A DNA stretch of 64,000 bases from Kribbella amoyensis (GTDB lineage: Bacteria > Actinomycetota > Actinomycetes > Propionibacteriales > Kribbellaceae). Shown piece by piece: positions 7,656 to 16,623 of this stretch (position 1 is the stretch's first letter; each line of letters opens with the position of its first letter). Made by a program: the position numbers and the translations under genes. The stretch covers positions 3,224,001 through 3,288,000 of the forward strand of contig NZ_VIVK01000001.1 of NCBI RefSeq assembly GCF_007828865.1, in the 5' to 3' direction. The notes beneath the pieces were generated by a model, which saw nothing but the letters and a program-made list of their open reading frames with translations, was not told the DNA's origin and made no database searches.

Positions 7656-8334
7656 CGCCACGCTCCCGGATCCGGGCGAAGAACTCGTCGATCCGCTGCC
7701 AGACCTCCTCGCCACCCGCGAAGCCCTCCCACGACTGCCGGACCAGCCCGACCAGTTCGTAGCAGGCGTCGATCGGGACCAGGTGACACTCGACCCCGTC
7801 CCCGGTCCGGCGCAGCAGAACGGCCTCGACGTCGGGGATCAGCTCGCCCAGCAACGGATTCGCGGCGACCACCTCGTCCCACCCGGCCAGGTCGAGCAGC
7901 GACTCGGTGGCACCACCCGGACTCGGGTAGAACGCGACGTACCGATCGCCCTCGGTCTGCCGGTAGAAGAACGCGAGGTCGACCGGAATCCCTAGCGAGT
8001 CCCACTGGGCCGGGGTGAGGGCGAAGTCGGCGTAGTGCCGATACGTCTCCGGGACGGCGCGGTAGTGCCCACGGGACGCGGCCGTCGTACTGAACAGGAG
8101 ATAGCACGGCCGGCAGGTACACAGCAGCCGATGGTCCGGGACGTCGGCGACGTGCGGGTGCACAGGGCCGATCGGGACCGCGCACATCTCGCACTGCTCA
8201 CCCGGCGCACCCTGGGCCCGGGAGCCGCCGGTGAACCGGCCCAACACGGCCGCGGGATCCGGCGTTGCGGCCGGACCCTGCGGTCGTACAGGCGAGCCGC
8301 GCGCGAGCGAGCGCAGCGAAGCCGAGGTCCTCAC
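7648..8334 (-). CDS. Hydrogenase-cluster protein (DUF5947-like) with putative metal site
   Basis: A 228-aa protein recognised as DUF5947-like. After a disordered first 40 residues it has a compact Cys/His cluster: CEMC, then HPHVADVPDHR, then CTCRPC. This looks like a zinc ribbon or an iron-sulfur/nickel handling site. The rest is a globular alpha/beta domain with many aromatics. The GTG start overlaps the stop of the next gene downstream in a GTGA arrangement, and the 3' end overlaps DUF6084 by 8 bases. With NifU-like and HypC genes in the same operon, a cofactor or electron-transfer role is a reasonable inference. Confidence 0.75.
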   Translation of the reverse strand: MRTSASLRSLARGSPVRPQGPAATPDPAAVLGRFTGGSRAQGAPGEQCEMCAVPIGPVHPHVADVPDHRLLCTCRPCYLLFSTTAASRGHYRAVPETYRHYADFALTPAQWDSLGIPVDLAFFYRQTEGDRYVAFYPSPGGATESLLDLAGWDEVVAANPLLGELIPDVEAVLLRRTGDGVECHLVPIDACYELVGLVRQSWEGFAGGEEVWQRIDEFFARIRERGDG

Positions 8335-9182
8335 ACTGGTTGCCTCCCCGGTACTGCGATCTTCCAGTCCTCTCCGTCGGGCAACAGTGGCAGTGGCTCC
8401 AACGGTTCTCCGCCGTCTTTCGCTCGGCCGGCCAGCCGTACGTCATAGTGGGTGGCGCAGCGGGAACAGGTGAGCTCGTCACCTGTCAGCGCGCCGGTGT
8501 GCAAGGTCGCCGAGCAGACCGGGCAATTGTTGAGATAGGCAAACAATGTGCCGGCCAGGTTGGCGACGAACAGGTCGAGACCGGTCACCCGCTGGACCTC
8601 ACCGGGAGCGACCGAGAGCTTCAGCCGGTGCCAGCCCGCACTCTCCTCGTGCGGCCGGAACGGCTCGATCGTCAGCAGGGTCTGTCGTGGCGTGGCCTCG
8701 ACCATGCCCTCCACCTCGACCGCCACGGCCTCGGGCGCCGCGTCGAGGACGGCGTTCTCCACGGTCAGCCGAACGGTCGTGGTGGAACCTGGGCAGCCGT
8801 CGCAGCTGCCCTGCAACCTCAGGTGCACCACGCCGTCGTCGTCCAGCCCGAGGTAGTCGATCCCGCCCGCGTGCGAGCCCAGGTACGGCCGGACCCGGTC
8901 CAGCGCCGCCTGGATCCGGGTGCCGACGTCGTCGGGATGGAGATCGTGCAGCAGCAGCAACCCGGCGACCAGGTCGTCCTCGAGCAGGTCCCGGGTCCGC
9001 GCTTCGTCCAGCCGGCCCAGCAGCCGTTCCAGTCCGGCACCGTGCAACGAGAGAACGGCGCGCACCAGTTCCTCGACCTTCGCGGTCACTGCGGGCGTGG
9101 CCTCCCGCTGCACCTCGTCGAGCAGGACGTCGATCCGCTCGCCGAGCTGCTGGACCGCGGCGACCTCCGTCGGTGCGTCCAT
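8331..9182 (-). CDS. NifU C-terminal domain fused to Rieske-like/zinc-ribbon domain
   Basis: A 283-aa two-domain protein directly after hhyL (TGATG coupling). Residues about 85-160 form a NifU C-terminal/Nfu scaffold with the cluster motif GSCDGCPGS (Cys127 and Cys130), which assembles or carries [4Fe-4S]. Residues about 185-283 resemble a Rieske ferredoxin fold, but the ligands differ from the usual CxH/CxxH. I see CPVC at 220-223 and CSRCATH at 239-245, so the site could be an all-cysteine cluster or a zinc ribbon. The first 80 residues are helical with no motif. It probably matures or wires the hydrogenase iron-sulfur chain. Confidence 0.82.
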   Translation of the reverse strand: MDAPTEVAAVQQLGERIDVLLDEVQREATPAVTAKVEELVRAVLSLHGAGLERLLGRLDEARTRDLLEDDLVAGLLLLHDLHPDDVGTRIQAALDRVRPYLGSHAGGIDYLGLDDDGVVHLRLQGSCDGCPGSTTTVRLTVENAVLDAAPEAVAVEVEGMVEATPRQTLLTIEPFRPHEESAGWHRLKLSVAPGEVQRVTGLDLFVANLAGTLFAYLNNCPVCSATLHTGALTGDELTCSRCATHYDVRLAGRAKDGGEPLEPLPLLPDGEDWKIAVPGRQPV

Positions 9183-10987
9183 CAGTACGGCTTGACGGCG
9201 ATCGTGGGCGAGTGCAGGTGGGACTTCTCCTGTCCGTTGCCGACGAACATGTGCACCCCGCAGGGCAGACACGGGTCGAAGCTGCGGACCGCCCGCATGA
9301 TGTCGATGCCCTTGAACCGGTCCGGTGGGTTCTCCTCGAAGATCGGCGTGTTCTGCACCGCGTCCTCGTACGGTCCCGGGGTGCCGTAGCTGTCCCGGAC
9401 GCTGCCGTTCCACGGGGTCGGTGGGTACGGGTGATAGTTCGCGATCTTGCCCTCGCGGATCACCACGTGGTGCGACAGGACGCCGCGGACCGCCTCGGTG
9501 AACCCGCAGGAGATGGCCTCCTCGGGCACCTTGAACGGTGTCCACGTCTCGGTCCGGCCGGCCCTGACCTCGGCCATCGCCTTCTCGCAGAAGTGCAGCG
9601 CGAGCGCCGCGGAGTACGCCTGGAAGTAGGTCCGGGCCCGGTTCCGCTCGATCGCGTTGCTCCAGCGCGGGATCTGCCACTCGTACTCCGTGGCCGGCTT
9701 GAGCGCCGTCCTGGGCAGCTGGATCTTCACGCTGTGCCCGGTGGCCTGCACGTAGTCGGTGCTGACCAGGCCGGACAGCGCGGTCGACCACAGCCGGGCG
9801 AGCGGGCCGCCACCGGTGTCCAGGGCCAGGTGGTCCTTGCCGTCGAACCAGCGCGGCGACATCGTCCAGCTGTACGCGTTCGAGAAGTCGCGCTTCTGCG
9901 GTTTCGGCAGCGTGTGCTGGTTCCACGGGTGCCGGACGTCGATCGCGTTGCCGAGCGGGTCCACGTCGACGAACTTCTCGTACCCGCCACCGGCCCAGTC
10001 GTCGTAGTACGAGCTGCCGAGCAGGATCCGCAGGCCGAGGTTGATGTCGACCAGGCTGTTGGTCACCAGCTCACCGTCGACGATGACGCCGGGGGTGACG
10101 AACATCCGCCGCCCCCAGGTCTCCATCGTCTGGTACCGGAAGTCGCACACCGCCGGGTCGTTCAGGCTGCCCCAGCAACCGAGCAGGATCCGCCGCCGGC
10201 CGACCTCCTCGTAGCCGGGCAGCGCCTCGTAGAAGAAGTCGAACAGGTCGTCGTGCAACGGCACGACCTTCTTCATGAACTCGACGTAGCGCATCAGCCG
10301 GGTCAGATAGTCGGTGAACAGCTGGATCGTCGCCACCGTGCCGACGCCGCCGGGGTACAGCGTCGACGGGTGTACGTGCCGGCCCTCCATCAGGCAGAAC
10401 ATCTCCCGGGTGTAGCGGCTGACGTGCAGCGCCTCCCGGTAGAACTCGCCCTCCAGCGGGTTCAGCGCCCGCATGATGTCGCCGATCGTCCGGTACCCGT
10501 GGTCGGCCGTGTGCGGTGCCTGGGTCCGGTTCGCCAGCTCCAGCACGCCCGAGTTGGTCTCCTTCACCATCCGTTCGCAGTAGTCCACCCCGACCAGGTT
10601 CTCCTGGAAGATGTTGTGGTCGAACATGTACTCCGCGGCCTCGCCGAGGTTGACGATCCACTCGCCGAGATGCGGCGGGGCGACGCCGTAGGCCATGTTC
10701 TGCGCGTACACCGAGCAGGTGGCGTGGTTGTCGCCGCAGATCCCGCAGATCCGGCTGGTGATGAAGTGCGCGTCCCGCGGGTCCTTGCCCTTCATGAAGA
10801 TGCTGTAGCCGCGGAAGATCGACGAGGTGCTGTGGCACTCCTGGACGACCTTCTGCTTGAAGTCCACGTTGGCGTAGATGCCGAGGCTGCCGACGATCCG
10901 GGTGATCGGGTCCCAGGCCATCTCGACGACGTCGGACTCGGCCTTCGAGGCTTCCCGGCCGCTCGTCTTCGGTGCGGTGGTGGTCAT
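9182..10987 (-). CDS. hhyL: [NiFe]-hydrogenase large subunit, group 1h type
   Basis: A 601-aa catalytic subunit carrying the Ni-Fe(CN)2CO site. The two cysteine pairs are intact: RICGICGDNH with Cys81/Cys84 and DPCLPCGVH with Cys573/Cys576 and His579. The wording of both motifs (GDNH after the first pair, LPCGVH at the second) is that of the actinobacterial high-affinity group 1h (formerly group 5) enzymes, which oxidise atmospheric H2. A 22-residue tail follows His579 and would be cut by the protease encoded downstream. The gene overlaps the NifU-like gene by one base and lies 4 bases after hhyS. It has no signal peptide. Confidence 0.95.
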   Translation of the reverse strand: MTTTAPKTSGREASKAESDVVEMAWDPITRIVGSLGIYANVDFKQKVVQECHSTSSIFRGYSIFMKGKDPRDAHFITSRICGICGDNHATCSVYAQNMAYGVAPPHLGEWIVNLGEAAEYMFDHNIFQENLVGVDYCERMVKETNSGVLELANRTQAPHTADHGYRTIGDIMRALNPLEGEFYREALHVSRYTREMFCLMEGRHVHPSTLYPGGVGTVATIQLFTDYLTRLMRYVEFMKKVVPLHDDLFDFFYEALPGYEEVGRRRILLGCWGSLNDPAVCDFRYQTMETWGRRMFVTPGVIVDGELVTNSLVDINLGLRILLGSSYYDDWAGGGYEKFVDVDPLGNAIDVRHPWNQHTLPKPQKRDFSNAYSWTMSPRWFDGKDHLALDTGGGPLARLWSTALSGLVSTDYVQATGHSVKIQLPRTALKPATEYEWQIPRWSNAIERNRARTYFQAYSAALALHFCEKAMAEVRAGRTETWTPFKVPEEAISCGFTEAVRGVLSHHVVIREGKIANYHPYPPTPWNGSVRDSYGTPGPYEDAVQNTPIFEENPPDRFKGIDIMRAVRSFDPCLPCGVHMFVGNGQEKSHLHSPTIAVKPY

Positions 10988-10991
10988 CGTG

Positions 10992-12062
10992 TCACCAGAC
11001 CTTCGTGTAGCCGGTGGAGAGCTGCGAACCCTTGTGCCGCCACTTGGGTTCCTTGTTCTTCTGCCGGATCGTGTACTTGCGCAGCCGGCGCACCACGGTC
11101 CCGTACGCCGTGCTCGCGGTGGTCGACACCCGGGCGCCGGTGGGTTCGTCCATGAACGGCATGAACTTGTCCGGGAAGCCGGGCATCGTGCAGGCGATAC
11201 AGATCCCGCCCACGTTCGGGCAGCCGCCGACGCCGTTGATCCAGCCTCGCTTCGGTACGTTGCAGTTCACCACCGGGCCCCAGCAGCCCAGCTTCACCAG
11301 GCACTTGGCCGACCCGTACTCCTTGGCGAAGTCGCCCTGCTCGTAGTACCCGGCCCGGTCGCAGCCCTCGTGCACGGTGCTGCCGAACAGCCACTGCGGC
11401 CGCAGTTCGGCGTCGAGCGGGATCATCGGGGCCTGGCCGGCCACCTGGTACAGCAGGTAGACGAGCGTCTCGGACAGGTTGTCGGGGTGGATCGGACAGC
11501 CGGGGACGCAGACGATCGGCAGGCCCGCCTTCGACTTCCAGCCCCAGCCCAGGTAGTCCGGCACGCCCATCGCGCCGGTCGGGTTACCGGCCATCGCGTG
11601 GATCCCGCCGTACGTCGCGCAGGTGCCGACGGCAACGACCGCGGTCGCCTTCGAGGCCAGCCGGTCCAGCCACTCCGAGGTCCGCATCGGCTGTCCGGTG
11701 GCCGGGTTGTTGCCGAAGCCGGCCCAGTACCCCTCGGACTTGATCGCCTCGTTCGGGATCGAGCCCTCGACCACCAGCACGAACGGCTCCAGCTCGCCGC
11801 GGTCGGCCTTGTGCCACCACTCGATGAAGTTGTCCGCACCGGTCTCCGGGCCGCACTCGAAGTCGATCAGCGGCCAGTGCACCGCGATCTTCGGCAGCCC
11901 GGGCAGGGCGCCGAGGACGATCTCCTCGATACTCGGCTGAGTCGCCGCGGTGAGCGCCACCGAGTCGCCGTCGCAGCTCAGCCCACCGTTCATCCAGAGG
12001 ATGTGGACCGCCGCTTCCTCGGCCGTCTCCTGTGCGTGTTCCGGCTCCAGCGTGGTGGACAC
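10992..12062 (-). CDS. hhyS: [NiFe]-hydrogenase small subunit, group 1h type
   Basis: A 356-aa electron-transfer subunit holding three iron-sulfur clusters. Visible ligands include LSCDGDS (Cys30), GTCATYGG (Cys148), VPGCP (Cys189), HEGC (His231/Cys234), CLVKLGCWGP (Cys254/Cys260) and the CPNVGGICIAC region (Cys281-Cys291). Group 1h enzymes are known to have an aspartate ligand at the proximal cluster, and the acidic residues beside Cys30 are candidates. There is no twin-arginine signal, so the enzyme faces the cytoplasm. The GTG start is chosen because GGGAGG lies 8 bases upstream and the domain begins soon after. First gene of the nine-gene operon. Confidence 0.94.
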   Translation of the reverse strand: MSTTLEPEHAQETAEEAAVHILWMNGGLSCDGDSVALTAATQPSIEEIVLGALPGLPKIAVHWPLIDFECGPETGADNFIEWWHKADRGELEPFVLVVEGSIPNEAIKSEGYWAGFGNNPATGQPMRTSEWLDRLASKATAVVAVGTCATYGGIHAMAGNPTGAMGVPDYLGWGWKSKAGLPIVCVPGCPIHPDNLSETLVYLLYQVAGQAPMIPLDAELRPQWLFGSTVHEGCDRAGYYEQGDFAKEYGSAKCLVKLGCWGPVVNCNVPKRGWINGVGGCPNVGGICIACTMPGFPDKFMPFMDEPTGARVSTTASTAYGTVVRRLRKYTIRQKNKEPKWRHKGSQLSTGYTKVW

Positions 12063-12164
12063 GAGCCCCGCCTCCCTGACCCACGGTTGACGTGCGCACC
12101 GGCACCTGGCGGGCCTCGGCGCGCCTCTGTTTCGGACCCTACGTCCGGACCGGCGCGCGGGACA

Positions 12165-12176
12165 GACACTTGTGTC
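12165..12176. promoter_or_regulatory. Inverted repeat in the hydrogenase divergent promoter region
   Basis: GACAC-TT-GTGTC is a 5-2-5 inverted repeat about 100 bp upstream of hhyS and 70 bp upstream of the HTH regulator. It is the clearest dyad in the 183-bp region shared by the two divergent units, so it may be an operator. No -10/-35 pair is convincing on either strand. Confidence 0.35.
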
Positions 12177-12199
12177 AGGTATTAATGGCAGTGTCGGGA

Positions 12200-12223
12200 A
12201 TTCCGTGATTCCGCGATTCCGGG
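12200..12223. repeat. Three tandem 8-bp iterons (ATTCCGNG)
   Basis: ATTCCGTG, ATTCCGCG and ATTCCGGG follow one another without gaps, and a related AATTCGG comes 4 bases later. They lie between the hydrogenase promoter side and the HTH regulator. Head-to-tail 8-mers of this kind are often activator binding arrays; that role is inference. Confidence 0.5.
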
Positions 12224-12245
12224 ACAATTCGGCCGAGCGGGTCCG

Positions 12246-12797
12246 GTGCGTTCCGTGGGTATCGTTGAGCATTACCGCGAACATCGACCGGAAATGCCCT
12301 GGAGCGGTGCCGAGATGCCTGCCGATCCGCCGCCGGACGGCTCCGGCAGCGAGACCTTCGTCTCGCCCGTGGTCGTCGTCTCCCATGTCTTCCCGGCGCG
12401 CCCGGGATCGCTGCCGGACGCCGAGCTGTTCGTCCGGGAAGCGCTCCAGCCCGCCGCGCTGGAGCCGGCCGAGCAGCAGTCCCTCTACCACGCGATCACG
12501 AGCGCTCTGCTGGCCGCGGCCGGTCCGGCGGAAGGGACCTTCGACGTCACCGTGCGGCTCTTTCCCGACGGCGTCGAGGTCGAGGTCCTGCACGGTGCGA
12601 CCGGTCGTCCGGTCGAGTCGTCTCCCGAGCCCTTCGCCGAGTGGTTCACCGGAGTCTTGCGCGGCCAAGGGCTCTCCCAGCAGGCGGCGGCCCGCCGGAT
12701 CGGAGTGTCGGTGCGCACCATCAGCAGGTGGCTCCGCGGTGACACCGAACCGCGATTACGGGACCTGCGCCGATTGCACGAAATCTTCGGGCCGTGA
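12246..12797 (+). CDS. Helix-turn-helix regulator divergent from the hydrogenase operon
   Basis: A protein of up to 183 aa with a C-terminal XRE-type HTH of about 50 residues (LRGQGLSQQAAARRIGVS then RTISRWLRGDTEP and LRRLHEIF). The N-terminal 120 residues are not recognised and could be a sensing or dimerisation domain. The start is uncertain: GTG at 12246, or in-frame ATGs at 12294 and 12315 (the last has GGAG 10 bases upstream). Its location between hhyS and hypF, divergent from the structural operon, makes it the prime candidate for hydrogenase control. It lies 99 bp before hypF and could share its transcript. Confidence 0.75.
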   Translation: MRSVGIVEHYREHRPEMPWSGAEMPADPPPDGSGSETFVSPVVVVSHVFPARPGSLPDAELFVREALQPAALEPAEQQSLYHAITSALLAAAGPAEGTFDVTVRLFPDGVEVEVLHGATGRPVESSPEPFAEWFTGVLRGQGLSQQAAARRIGVSVRTISRWLRGDTEPRLRDLRRLHEIFGP

Positions 12798-12896
12798 TTC
12801 TTCCGGGGCTGTTGCCGGCCGTCGCCCGGGTCTAGGCTGCGAAAAAGAGTCCGTCGTTGACGGAATGCGCGAATTTTCGGCGGCCACACCGGTGGG

Positions 12897-15191
12897 GTGA
12901 GGGCAACGATCGATGGCACGCGGGTCCGTGATCGCCTGCTGGTGACGGGGGTCGTCCAGGGCGTCGGGTTCCGCCCGTTCGTGTACGCCCTGGCCCGCGA
13001 GCTGGGTCTGTCCGGTCAGGTCGCGAACACCGCGGCCGGCGTGATCGCCGAGGTCGAGGGACCGGCCGTCGCGGTGGCCGCGTTCGCCCGGCGGATCGCG
13101 GTGGACGCCCCGCCTCTCGCCGTCGTGGAGAGCGTCCAGGCCGAGGCGGTCGAGCCGGCCGGCGGGACCGAGTTCGTGATCCTCGAATCCGCCGCGGGAA
13201 CCGGCCGGACCCTGGTCTCACCCGACGTGGCGACCTGCGCGGACTGCCTGGCCGAGCTGGCGGATCCGGCCGACCGGCGGTTCCGGCATCCGTTCGTCAG
13301 CTGTACGAACTGCGGGCCGCGGTTCACCATCATCACCGGGCTGCCGTACGACCGGCCGGCCACGACGATGGCGGCGTTCCCGCTCTGCCCGGACTGCCGG
13401 CGCGAGTACTCCGATCCCGCGGACCGCCGGTTCCATGCGCAGCCGATCGCCTGTCCTTTCTGCGGTCCCCGGCTTCGCCTGTATCAGCCCGGCACCGAAC
13501 CGCGGTACGGCGAGGAGGCGTTGGCGGTCGCGCATCTGTTGCTCGGGTCGGGCGGGATCCTTGCGGTGAAGGGGCTGGGTGGATTCCACCTGGTCTGCGA
13601 CGCGTCCGACGAGACCGCGGTCGCGTCCTTGCGGAAGCGCAAGGACCGCGGCAACAAGCCGTTCGCGGTGATGGCGGCCGACCTGGCCGCGGCACGATCG
13701 ATCGCGGAGATCGACGACGCGGAGGCCGAGCTGCTCGCGGGTCACCTGCGGCCGATCGTGTTGTTGCGGAGTCGATCCAGCTCCGGAATCGCGCCGAGTG
13801 TTGCCCCGGGCAACCCCGACCTCGGGATCATGGTGCCGTACACCCCGCTGCACCAGCTGCTGTTCGACCAACCCGGTCCGTGCGTGCTGGTGATGACCAG
13901 CGGCAACCTCTCCGGCGAGCCGATCGTCACCGCCGACGACGAGGCCGAGGTACGGCTCGCCGCGCTCGCGGACGCCTGGCTCGGGCACGACCGGCCGATC
14001 CACGTGCCGTGCGACGACTCGGTGGTCCGGATCGTCGACAGGGCCGAACTGCCGGTCCGTCGCTCCCGCGGGTACGCGCCGTTCCCGATCGACCTACCGA
14101 TCCCGGTGCGGCCGACGCTGGCGGTGGGCGGGGACCTGAAGAACACGTTCTGCCTGGGCGACGGCCGGTACGCGTGGTTGTCCGGGCATGTGGGCGACAT
14201 GGACAACCTCGCCACCTTGCGCGCGTTCGAGAAGGCGGAGCAACACCTCGAGCTGCTCACCGGGGTCCAGCCGGAGCTCCTGGTCACCGACAAGCACCCG
14301 GGGTACCGATCGCGGCAGTGGGCCCTTCGGCATGCGGCCGGACGGCCCGTCGTCAGCGTGCAGCATCACCACGCGCACCTCGCCTCGGTGATGGCGGAGC
14401 ACCGGCACGACGGTCCGGTGATCGGCTTCGCCTTCGACGGCACGGGGTACGGCGATGACGGGGCTGTGTGGGGCGGCGAGGCGATGCGCGCGACGTACGA
14501 CGGGTTCGAGCGGCTGGCCCATCTTCGGTACGTGCCGTTGCCGGGTGGGGACGCGGGGGTCCGTAATCCCTGCCGGATGGCGTTGTCGCACCTGCGAGCG
14601 GCCGGGCTGCCGTGGGATCCGCGGCTGCCGTCCGTGGCCGAATGTACCGGCGCGGAACGGGACCTGCTGGCCGCGCAGTTGGAGCGCGAGATCGCCTGCG
14701 TACCCACGTCGAGCATGGGCCGGTTGTTCGACGCGGTGTCCTCGTTGGCGGGAGTGTGTCACCGCGTCGGGTACGAGGCGCAGGCCGCCATCGAGCTGGA
14801 GGGCCTGGCCGTCGCCGACGAGCGGGGCGGGTACGAGTTCGCCTTACAGGGTGAGGAGATCGACCCGGCACCGGTGCTGGCTGCCGTCGTCAGGGACGTG
14901 CTGGCCGGGGTGGACGCCGGGGTGGTGAGTGCCCGGTTCCACCGAGCGGTGGCCGGGCTGATTGTCGCGGAGGCGGAGCGGATCAGGACGGCCGACGGGC
15001 TGTCCACAGTCGCTCTGTCCGGTGGCGTGTTCGTGAACAAAGTGTTGCTGTCGGCAACTTGCCGGGCGCTGACCGAAGGCGGGTTCACCGTGCTCCGGCC
15101 GCACCGGGTGCCGCCCACCGACGCCGGTCTGGCGCTCGGGCAACTGGCTGTCGCGGCCCGTGAACGGAAGGAGGGAACAGCATGTGTCTAG
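12897..15191 (+). CDS. hypF: Carbamoyltransferase HypF
   Basis: A 764-aa multidomain enzyme that converts carbamoyl phosphate to the thiocarboxamide on HypE, the source of the CN ligands. Domain order: acylphosphatase (VTGVVQGVGFRPF near residue 16), two zinc-finger-like pairs (CADCLAEL with CTNCGPRF, then CPDCRREY with CPFCGPRL), YrdC-type nucleotide-binding domain (AVKGLGGFHLVCDA), and a Kae1/O-carbamoyltransferase domain with VQHHHAHLASVMAEH. Length is typical. The GTG start places the acylphosphatase motif correctly. The 3' end overlaps hypC2 by 10 bases, so hypF-hypC2-hypD-hypE is one coupled unit. Confidence 0.95.
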   Translation: MRATIDGTRVRDRLLVTGVVQGVGFRPFVYALARELGLSGQVANTAAGVIAEVEGPAVAVAAFARRIAVDAPPLAVVESVQAEAVEPAGGTEFVILESAAGTGRTLVSPDVATCADCLAELADPADRRFRHPFVSCTNCGPRFTIITGLPYDRPATTMAAFPLCPDCRREYSDPADRRFHAQPIACPFCGPRLRLYQPGTEPRYGEEALAVAHLLLGSGGILAVKGLGGFHLVCDASDETAVASLRKRKDRGNKPFAVMAADLAAARSIAEIDDAEAELLAGHLRPIVLLRSRSSSGIAPSVAPGNPDLGIMVPYTPLHQLLFDQPGPCVLVMTSGNLSGEPIVTADDEAEVRLAALADAWLGHDRPIHVPCDDSVVRIVDRAELPVRRSRGYAPFPIDLPIPVRPTLAVGGDLKNTFCLGDGRYAWLSGHVGDMDNLATLRAFEKAEQHLELLTGVQPELLVTDKHPGYRSRQWALRHAAGRPVVSVQHHHAHLASVMAEHRHDGPVIGFAFDGTGYGDDGAVWGGEAMRATYDGFERLAHLRYVPLPGGDAGVRNPCRMALSHLRAAGLPWDPRLPSVAECTGAERDLLAAQLEREIACVPTSSMGRLFDAVSSLAGVCHRVGYEAQAAIELEGLAVADERGGYEFALQGEEIDPAPVLAAVVRDVLAGVDAGVVSARFHRAVAGLIVAEAERIRTADGLSTVALSGGVFVNKVLLSATCRALTEGGFTVLRPHRVPPTDAGLALGQLAVAARERKEGTACV

Positions 15192-15496
15192 CCGTACCGG
15201 GACGAGTGGTGGAGATCCGGGAGGAGGACGGGACCCGGATGGGCAAAGTGGACTTCGGCGGCGTGATCAAGGACGTCTGCCTGGCGTACCTGCCCGACCT
15301 CCAGGAGGGCGAGTACACGATCGTGCACGTCGGGTTCGCGCTGCAGCGGCTGGACGAGGAGTCGGCCCGGCAGTCGCTCGAGCTGTACCGCAAGCTCGGC
15401 GCGCTGGAGGAGGAGTTCGGCGACCAGTGGGGCCTGGCCGCGCAGCAGGCCGGTGAGCGGCGGCCGCCGGGGACCGAGTGGGGGGCCGCGCAATGA
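15182..15496 (+). CDS. hypC: HypC-type hydrogenase assembly chaperone (second copy)
   Basis: A 104-aa HypC-family protein starting MCLAVPGRV, with the conserved Cys2 that carries the iron moiety with HypD. It is longer than the copy at 5.0 kb by a C-terminal extension ([18 protein letters not shown] ...). It is encoded between hypF and hypD with overlaps on both sides (10 bases with hypF, ATGA with hypD). This is the general-maturation copy by position; two HypC paralogues in one cluster suggest division of labour. Confidence 0.94.
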   Translation: MCLAVPGRVVEIREEDGTRMGKVDFGGVIKDVCLAYLPDLQEGEYTIVHVGFALQRLDEESARQSLELYRKLGALEEEFGDQWGLAAQQAGERRPPGTEWGAAQ

Positions 15497-16623
15497 AGTA
15501 CCTGGACGAGTTCAGCGATCCCGAGCTGGCCAAGCACCTGGTCGGCCAGATCCACGCCACGGCGACGAAGCCGTGGTCGATGATGGAGGTCTGCGGCGGG
15601 CAGACGCACACGATCGTGCGGCACGGGATCGACCAGTTGCTGCCGGACGGGGTGCAGATGATCCACGGCCCTGGCTGCCCGGTCTGCGTGACCCCGCTGG
15701 AGATCATCGACAAGGCGCTCGAGATCGCGTCCCAGCCGGGTGTGATCTTCTGCTCCTTCGGCGACATGCTCCGGGTCCCCGGCAGCGGGCGCGACCTGTT
15801 CCGGATCAAGAGCGAGGGCGGCGACGTCCGGGTGGTGTACTCGCCGCTGGACGCGCTCCGGCTGGCCCAGGAGAACCCGGATCGTCAGGTGGTGTTCTTC
15901 GGTATCGGCTTCGAGACCACCGCGCCGCCGAACGCGATGACGGTGTACCAGGCGAAGAAGCTCGGCATCCCCAACTTCAGCCTGCTCGTCTCGCACGTCC
16001 GGGTGCCGCCCGCGATCGAGGCGATCATGCAGTCGCCCGACTGCCGGGTCCAGGGCTTCCTGGCCGCCGGTCACGTCTGCAGCGTGATGGGCACCGCGGA
16101 GTACCCGGAGCTCGCCGACAGATACCGGGTGCCGATCGTGGTGACCGGGTTCGAGCCGCTGGACATCCTGGCCGGGATCCTGCGCACGGTGACCCAGCTG
16201 GAACGCGGTGAGCACGTGGTCGAGAACGCGTACCAGCGGGCCGTCCGGGACGAAGGGAACCCGGCCGCGAAGGCGATGCTGGAGGACGTGTTCGAGACCA
16301 CCGACCGGTCCTGGCGGGGGATCGGGATGATCCCGCGGAGCGGCTGGCGGCTGTCGGAGCGCTACCGCGAGTGGGACGCGGAGTACAGGTTCCAGGTCCG
16401 CGACATCGCCACCGAGGAGTCGACGATCTGCCGAAGTGGTGAGGTGTTGCAGGGGCAGATCAAGCCGCACGAGTGCGCGGCGTTCGGCACCCTCTGTACG
16501 CCGAGGAACCCGCTCGGCGCGACGATGGTTTCGAGCGAGGGCGCGTGCGCCGCGTACTACCTGTACCGCCGTCTGCAGACACCGGCGGCCGCTGGTACCG
16601 GGGCGGTGAGCAGCGGTGATTGA
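15493..16623 (+). CDS. hypD: Hydrogenase formation protein HypD
   Basis: A 376-aa iron-sulfur scaffold on which the Fe(CN)2CO group is assembled together with HypC and HypE. Signatures: [33 protein letters not shown], and the C-terminal [4Fe-4S] region with [20 protein letters not shown] and [11 protein letters not shown] at 15493 is preferred over the GTG five codons earlier because it gives the ATGA overlap with hypC2 and the usual N-terminus. The 3' end overlaps hypE by 8 bases. Confidence 0.95.
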   Translation: MKYLDEFSDPELAKHLVGQIHATATKPWSMMEVCGGQTHTIVRHGIDQLLPDGVQMIHGPGCPVCVTPLEIIDKALEIASQPGVIFCSFGDMLRVPGSGRDLFRIKSEGGDVRVVYSPLDALRLAQENPDRQVVFFGIGFETTAPPNAMTVYQAKKLGIPNFSLLVSHVRVPPAIEAIMQSPDCRVQGFLAAGHVCSVMGTAEYPELADRYRVPIVVTGFEPLDILAGILRTVTQLERGEHVVENAYQRAVRDEGNPAAKAMLEDVFETTDRSWRGIGMIPRSGWRLSERYREWDAEYRFQVRDIATEESTICRSGEVLQGQIKPHECAAFGTLCTPRNPLGATMVSSEGACAAYYLYRRLQTPAAAGTGAVSSGD

